A stretch of 35,535 bases of DNA from Myxococcota bacterium (GTDB lineage Bacteria; Myxococcota_A; UBA9160; UBA4427): NCBI GenBank assembly GCA_030748735.1, contig JASMLK010000103.1, positions 1-35,535 on the forward strand, in the 5' to 3' direction. Below the pieces are notes generated by a model. It saw only the letters and a list, made by a program, of their open reading frames with translations, did no database searches and was not told where the DNA came from. The position numbers and the translations under genes were made by a program. Each line of letters starts with the position of its first letter. Within the stretch, counting starts at the first letter, position 1. Below, piece by piece: positions 32,263 to 35,535 of this stretch.

Positions 32263-32590
32263 GGCCTTCTCCCGCGTCTCTGGACACGTGCTGTGTGCTA
32301 GCGTCGATTTTCAGCCCGCAACGTTCGGCGGGACGCTCGTTTGCGCGCCCGCCTCCCCCGACGACTCGTTTCTCAGCGAACCGCTTGCAACCGCTGAGGG
32401 CTCTCGTCGTCGACGCGAAACCGCTGTTCCACAAGGCTGTTTCGGACGGACCCGCACATTGCTTGAGAATCGCCCGCAGCCCCCACGGCCCCAGATCGGC
32501 GTCCGCACGACCGCACCCGATTCGGCGCCCGTCGCCCGCCTTCCGCGTCCCGCAGCGCGGATGACGGCGCTTCTGTAGGGGGAACCCGGC
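32263..32590. other. 328-nt divergent region between DUF3426 and ArsA genes
   Basis: No supported gene. TGCTAGCGT (extended -10 form; box 32299-32304) lies on the plus strand about 285 nt before the ArsA start; GCTAGC is palindromic and could serve either direction. The ArsA gene has GGGGGAAC as its ribosome site. Nothing else is evident. Confidence 0.45.
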
Positions 32591-33655
32591 GTGTCGACGG
32601 ATCGAACGAGCCCTCCGGCAGGCAACGGCACGCCTCAGATGGGCGCTGGAGCCGCTCCCCGGCTCCGGTCGCTCATCGACTGCCGCCTCATCATCGTGAC
32701 CGGCAAGGGAGGGTGCGGGAAGACCACCGTCGCCACCGCGCTCGCGCTCGCGGCCGCCGAAACCGGCAAGCGCGTCGCCCTGGCCGAAACCGGGCACGAC
32801 GAGCACTGCCCCCAGTTGATCGACCCGACGGCACCCGCCGTGGGTTACCAGGGGCGCGAACTACGGCCAGGGCTGGAGGTGCTGCACATCCGCCCCTTCG
32901 ACGCGCTCGTCGAGTACCTCGGTCTGCAGATCGGCATGCAGGCGCTGGTCGAACGCGGCCTGCGACAGCCCGCGTTCCAACAGCTGCTCGCCGCCGCGCC
33001 GGGTTGGAGAGAGCTCATCACCCTCGGCAAGGTCTACTACATGGAGTCGCTGCAGCGAGACGCGCGCCGCCCCGAGTACGACCTCATCATCGTCGACGCG
33101 CCCGCAAGCGGGCACGGTCTCACCTTCCTCGATGTGCCGCGCGTCGTGCAGTCCGCCATTCGCAGTGGCCCGCTGCGCCGCAATGCCGGCAACGTCGAAG
33201 CCCTGATCCTCGACCCGGGGCGCACGCGCCTGCTCCCCGTGAGCCTCGCCGAAGAACTTCCCGTCAACGAAACCGTCGAATTGATCGACCGCATCAGCGA
33301 GCAGGTCGGGGTTCCGATCGATCGCGCGGTGATGAATCGCGTCGCGCCCTCCCCCTACGGTGACGCCAACGACGCGCGCCAACTCGAAACGCGCCTGGCA
33401 GAGCTGGGCGACGACGCGGACGCGACTGCATGCGATGTGCTCCCCGCCCCCGACGTGATGGCGCAGTGCTGCGCCTGGCGGCGCGAACGCTTCGAACTCG
33501 GCGCGCGCTACGTCGAGCAGCTCGCCACCCGCACGTCGCTCCCGCTATTCGAAGTGCGCGACCGACTCGAGGGCATCGAGGGCCCCGACACCTTGCTCGA
33601 AATCGGGCGCCAGCTCCTCGGCACCACGCCCAACGGGAGAGACGCCGGTGAGTGA
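32591..33655 (+). CDS. ArsA/GET3-family ATPase (first of a pair)
   Basis: 354 residues of the ArsA/Get3/MinD superfamily. The deviant P-loop is TGKGGCGKTT: K39 is the intradimer signature lysine and K44 the Walker lysine. YDLIIVDAPASGHGL is the switch-II strand. The tail-anchored-protein-binding hydrophobic groove and arsenite cysteines cannot be placed. ArsA-type ATPases power arsenite export or membrane-protein targeting; no arsenic genes are nearby, so the latter type of role is more plausible. Start GTG 32591 follows GGGGGAAC. Overlaps the second ATPase by 8 nt. Confidence 0.88.
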   Translation: MSTDRTSPPAGNGTPQMGAGAAPRLRSLIDCRLIIVTGKGGCGKTTVATALALAAAETGKRVALAETGHDEHCPQLIDPTAPAVGYQGRELRPGLEVLHIRPFDALVEYLGLQIGMQALVERGLRQPAFQQLLAAAPGWRELITLGKVYYMESLQRDARRPEYDLIIVDAPASGHGLTFLDVPRVVQSAIRSGPLRRNAGNVEALILDPGRTRLLPVSLAEELPVNETVELIDRISEQVGVPIDRAVMNRVAPSPYGDANDARQLETRLAELGDDADATACDVLPAPDVMAQCCAWRRERFELGARYVEQLATRTSLPLFEVRDRLEGIEGPDTLLEIGRQLLGTTPNGRDAGE

Positions 33656-34832
33656 GAAGCCGACGCCCGAAGAGATCGTGGGGTCGCACCGCATCGTGGT
33701 GTGCGTGGGGACGGGTGGCGTCGGCAAGACCACCGTATCGGCCGCGTTCGGCATGCTCGCTGCGCGTCGCGGCCTTCGCACGCTCGTGCTGACGATCGAC
33801 CCGGCACGTCGTCTCGCAGACGCACTCGGGATCGAGACCCTGGGCAACGAACCCAAACGCGTCCGGCTGCCGGCCGACGCCCTCGAAGCGCACGGCGACA
33901 TCGAACTGCACGCGATGATGCTCGACCCGAAGGGCACCTTCGACGGCTTGATCGAGCGCTTCTCACCCAACGAAGACATCCAGCGGCAGATCCTCGACAA
34001 CCCCATCTATCAGCACGCGTCGGGTGCGCTTTCCGGTAGTGGCGAGTACGCGGCGATGGAGAAGGTGCTCGAGATGTCGGAGAGCGGGGACTTCGATCTG
34101 GTCGTGGTCGACACACCACCCGCGCAGCACGTTCTCGAGTTTCTCGACGCACCTCGGCGTCTGGTCGAGTTCCTGGACAGTCGCCTGGTCAAGCTCCTCG
34201 TCCATCCCGCGATGGCGGCCGGACGCTGGAGCGTCCGCATGTTCCAGCGCCCCGTGCAAGGTGCATTGCAGCTCCTCGAGCGGGTGACCGGAGTGGGCTT
34301 CCTGGAAGACCTCTCGTCGTTCCTGCTCGCCATCGACGATCTCTCGGACGGGTTCAAGAGCCGCGCGGCGCGCATCGAGAGCACGCTGCTGGGGCCGCAG
34401 ACGGCATTCGTGCTGGTTGCCGGCCCGTCGCGCGAAGCGACGCGCAACGCCGGGGTCTTCCTCGACCATCTCGAAGACATGCGCGCCCGCCTGCGCGGCG
34501 TCGTGATCAATCGCATCCGCCAATGGCCGGGCGAGGAGCCCGCGGCGGACGCGCTGCTGCGAGACGAGATCCCGGGCGCAGAACGCCGGCAACTCGCGGA
34601 CGCCCTTGGCGATGCGAATGCAGCGGACGCCGTGATCGACGCCGTGCGCGATTTCGCGTGTGTGGCGAACCAGGACACGCGCAACGTCGAGCCCCTCACC
34701 CGATACGCCGAGACCAACCGTTGTTTCTTCCGCCGCGTCCCAGAGCAGCGACGCGACGTCCACGACCTCGATACCCTCGACCAGATCACGGCCGCCCTCG
34801 CCCACAGCGAGGAAAAGCTTGCCAGTCCCTGA
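33648..34832 (+). CDS. ArsA/GET3-family ATPase (second of a pair, without signature lysine)
   Basis: 394 residues. The P-loop reads GTGGVGKTT: Thr22 stands where the signature lysine of ArsA/MinD should be, while K27 is kept. VLTIDPARRLADAL and LVVVDTPPAQHVLEFLDAP are typical of ArsA-like proteins of this subgroup. It is likely an obligate partner of the upstream ATPase, which retains the lysine, giving a heterodimer with asymmetric sites. The GTG at 33648 overlaps the upstream stop (GTGAGTGA). Similar pairs are known in Actinobacteria and Myxococcota; their role is not firmly settled. Confidence 0.87.
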   Translation: MSEKPTPEEIVGSHRIVVCVGTGGVGKTTVSAAFGMLAARRGLRTLVLTIDPARRLADALGIETLGNEPKRVRLPADALEAHGDIELHAMMLDPKGTFDGLIERFSPNEDIQRQILDNPIYQHASGALSGSGEYAAMEKVLEMSESGDFDLVVVDTPPAQHVLEFLDAPRRLVEFLDSRLVKLLVHPAMAAGRWSVRMFQRPVQGALQLLERVTGVGFLEDLSSFLLAIDDLSDGFKSRAARIESTLLGPQTAFVLVAGPSREATRNAGVFLDHLEDMRARLRGVVINRIRQWPGEEPAADALLRDEIPGAERRQLADALGDANAADAVIDAVRDFACVANQDTRNVEPLTRYAETNRCFFRRVPEQRRDVHDLDTLDQITAALAHSEEKLASP

Positions 34833-34898
34833 CGAAGGGCGTTCACTTCGTTCAGGACCTGACCCCAGCCCCCGAGATCGCAAACGGAGCCCTGCAAG

Positions 34899-35441
34899 AT
34901 GAGTCCGCAGCGAGGAGCTCGACGTTCCACCAGAAGACGCAGCAGCCAGGAGTCGATGCGCGAGGCATTCGAGCGTGCGCTCGATCACGCGCAGCGCGCG
35001 GCGGCTGAAAGCGTGGGGGGCGTGCGCGCACTGCTCGACGCGGCCAGTATCGGCGTGCTCGGCTCACCGGCCGAAACGAATCGCAGCCTCGGCGAGCTCG
35101 CCAACCTGCTCGAGCAGCTCGAACGCCAACTGTCCGGAGAAGCGCCTTCGTTTCGCAGTGCCGCGATCAACACGGTACTCGGCGCCGTGAATCGCGAAAT
35201 CGAACGCTGGGAAGCAAGGTCCGAAGAGGACCCCGACGCGCGCGCGGTGCTGCGCATCTTCATCGGCATGCGCGAGGTCCTGTGGGAACTCGGCATGCGT
35301 CCGCCGCAGAAGAAGAACCCACGCGCCAAGGCCCGCACCAGCAAGAGCACGGGGCGCACGGCCCCCCGCGCGGCAGCCGACACTACACGCGCACGCACAA
35401 AGCGAAGCAACCGCGTGCAGCGCATTCCGATTCAACGCTAG
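34899..35441 (+). CDS. Basic C-terminal tail protein, unknown function
   Basis: 180 residues. The first ~20 are Arg/Ser-rich and residues ~20-135 are helical (REAFERALDHAQRAAAESVG, ELANLLEQLERQLSG, VLRIFIGMREVLWELGM). The last ~45 are Lys/Arg/Thr-rich, suggesting nucleic-acid or polymer contact. No family recognised. The helical core is reminiscent of granule-associated or histone-like proteins, but that is not evidence. It follows the ArsA pair by 66 nt, on the same strand; GGAG lies about 9 nt before ATG 34899. Confidence 0.65.
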   Translation: MSPQRGARRSTRRRSSQESMREAFERALDHAQRAAAESVGGVRALLDAASIGVLGSPAETNRSLGELANLLEQLERQLSGEAPSFRSAAINTVLGAVNREIERWEARSEEDPDARAVLRIFIGMREVLWELGMRPPQKKNPRAKARTSKSTGRTAPRAAADTTRARTKRSNRVQRIPIQR

Positions 35442-35453
35442 CCCGGATGATTC

Positions 35454-35535
35454 ATGAACATCCGTAGCGAGACGGTGCAGATTCGTGCTCTGGCAAGAGA
35501 AATCGGCGTTCCGCCGCGCAGACGTGGTTCACCCC
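35454..35535 (+). CDS. Possible start of a further gene (3' truncated by window edge)
   Basis: An ATG at 35454 opens 27 codons that run to the edge (MNIRSETVQIRALAREIGVP...). There is only a weak ribosome-site-like GGATGA. Too short to identify. Confidence 0.3.
   Translation, partial: MNIRSETVQIRALAREIGVPPRRRGSP

Noticed and set aside
32296..32590. A non-coding RNA starting at the TGCTAGCGT box
   Set aside because: Only a promoter-like box supports it; no conserved RNA structure or terminator could be seen.

Overview
The window is a 35.5 kb, gene-dense, GC-rich bacterial chromosome segment with no plasmid, phage, insertion sequence, CRISPR, rRNA or tRNA signature. The gene set suggests a Gram-negative member of the former Deltaproteobacteria, near Myxococcota or Binatota: an outer-membrane-type lytic transglycosylase, TatA, a PlsB-type acyltransferase, a paired ArsA-like ATPase, MJ0042/DUF3426 proteins and a MoxR-like AAA plus VWA pair. 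The lineage is inferred from gene content only; there is no marker rRNA.

Layout. 1-2359: end of a membrane-anchored spermidine-synthase-like protein. 2546-4396 (minus): hisI-hisG-NUDIX operon. 4487-5516: first 34 codons of a lost amidase, then a VOC protein. 5540-9378 (minus): biotinyl carrier, GNAT acetyltransferase, PlsB acyltransferase. 9545-11101: ffh with a long Gly/Met and basic tail. 11263-13473: LysM lytic transglycosylase downstream of a 13-C tract. 13498-14169 (minus): PPP-type phosphatase. 14532-15317: alpha/beta hydrolase. 15314-21314 (minus): five tightly packed genes, a 2-phosphoglycerate-kinase-like protein with two ATP-cones, an AAA+ ATPase, a VWA protein, trmB and rlmN. 21763-24433: MerR-type protein, a ParA ATPase fused to a glycogen-binding (CBM48/AMPK-type) domain, and a MinD/FlhG-like protein without a P-loop. 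24756-26095: ECF sigma factor and an alpha/beta-hydrolase-fold protein without its serine. 26092-28172 (minus): hisE, a second hisG and an EI24/CysZ-like membrane protein. 28304-29239 (minus): small membrane protein and guanine deaminase. 29302-30752: lipoprotein thiol oxidoreductase and tatA. 30766-32262 (minus): MJ0042/DUF3426 protein. 32591-35441: two overlapping ArsA-family ATPases and an unknown basic protein.

How the genes work together. The first three histidine steps are all present, but split into two clusters about 23 kb apart, each with its own divergent long-form HisG (hisI-hisG1 and hisE-hisG2). The most unusual module is MerR / ParA-CBM48 / pseudo-MinD. It looks like a ParA-type positioning system whose cargo domain could bind an alpha-glucan, with a catalytically dead MinD-like partner and a DNA-binding protein in place of ParB. 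With the ArsA pair and Ffh, the window holds four SIMIBI-class nucleotide-binding proteins plus one degenerate relative. Recurrent TGCTAnnGT or TAGGnT -10-like boxes lie 6-9 nt before several start codons that lack a Shine-Dalgarno sequence, which suggests frequent leaderless transcription.
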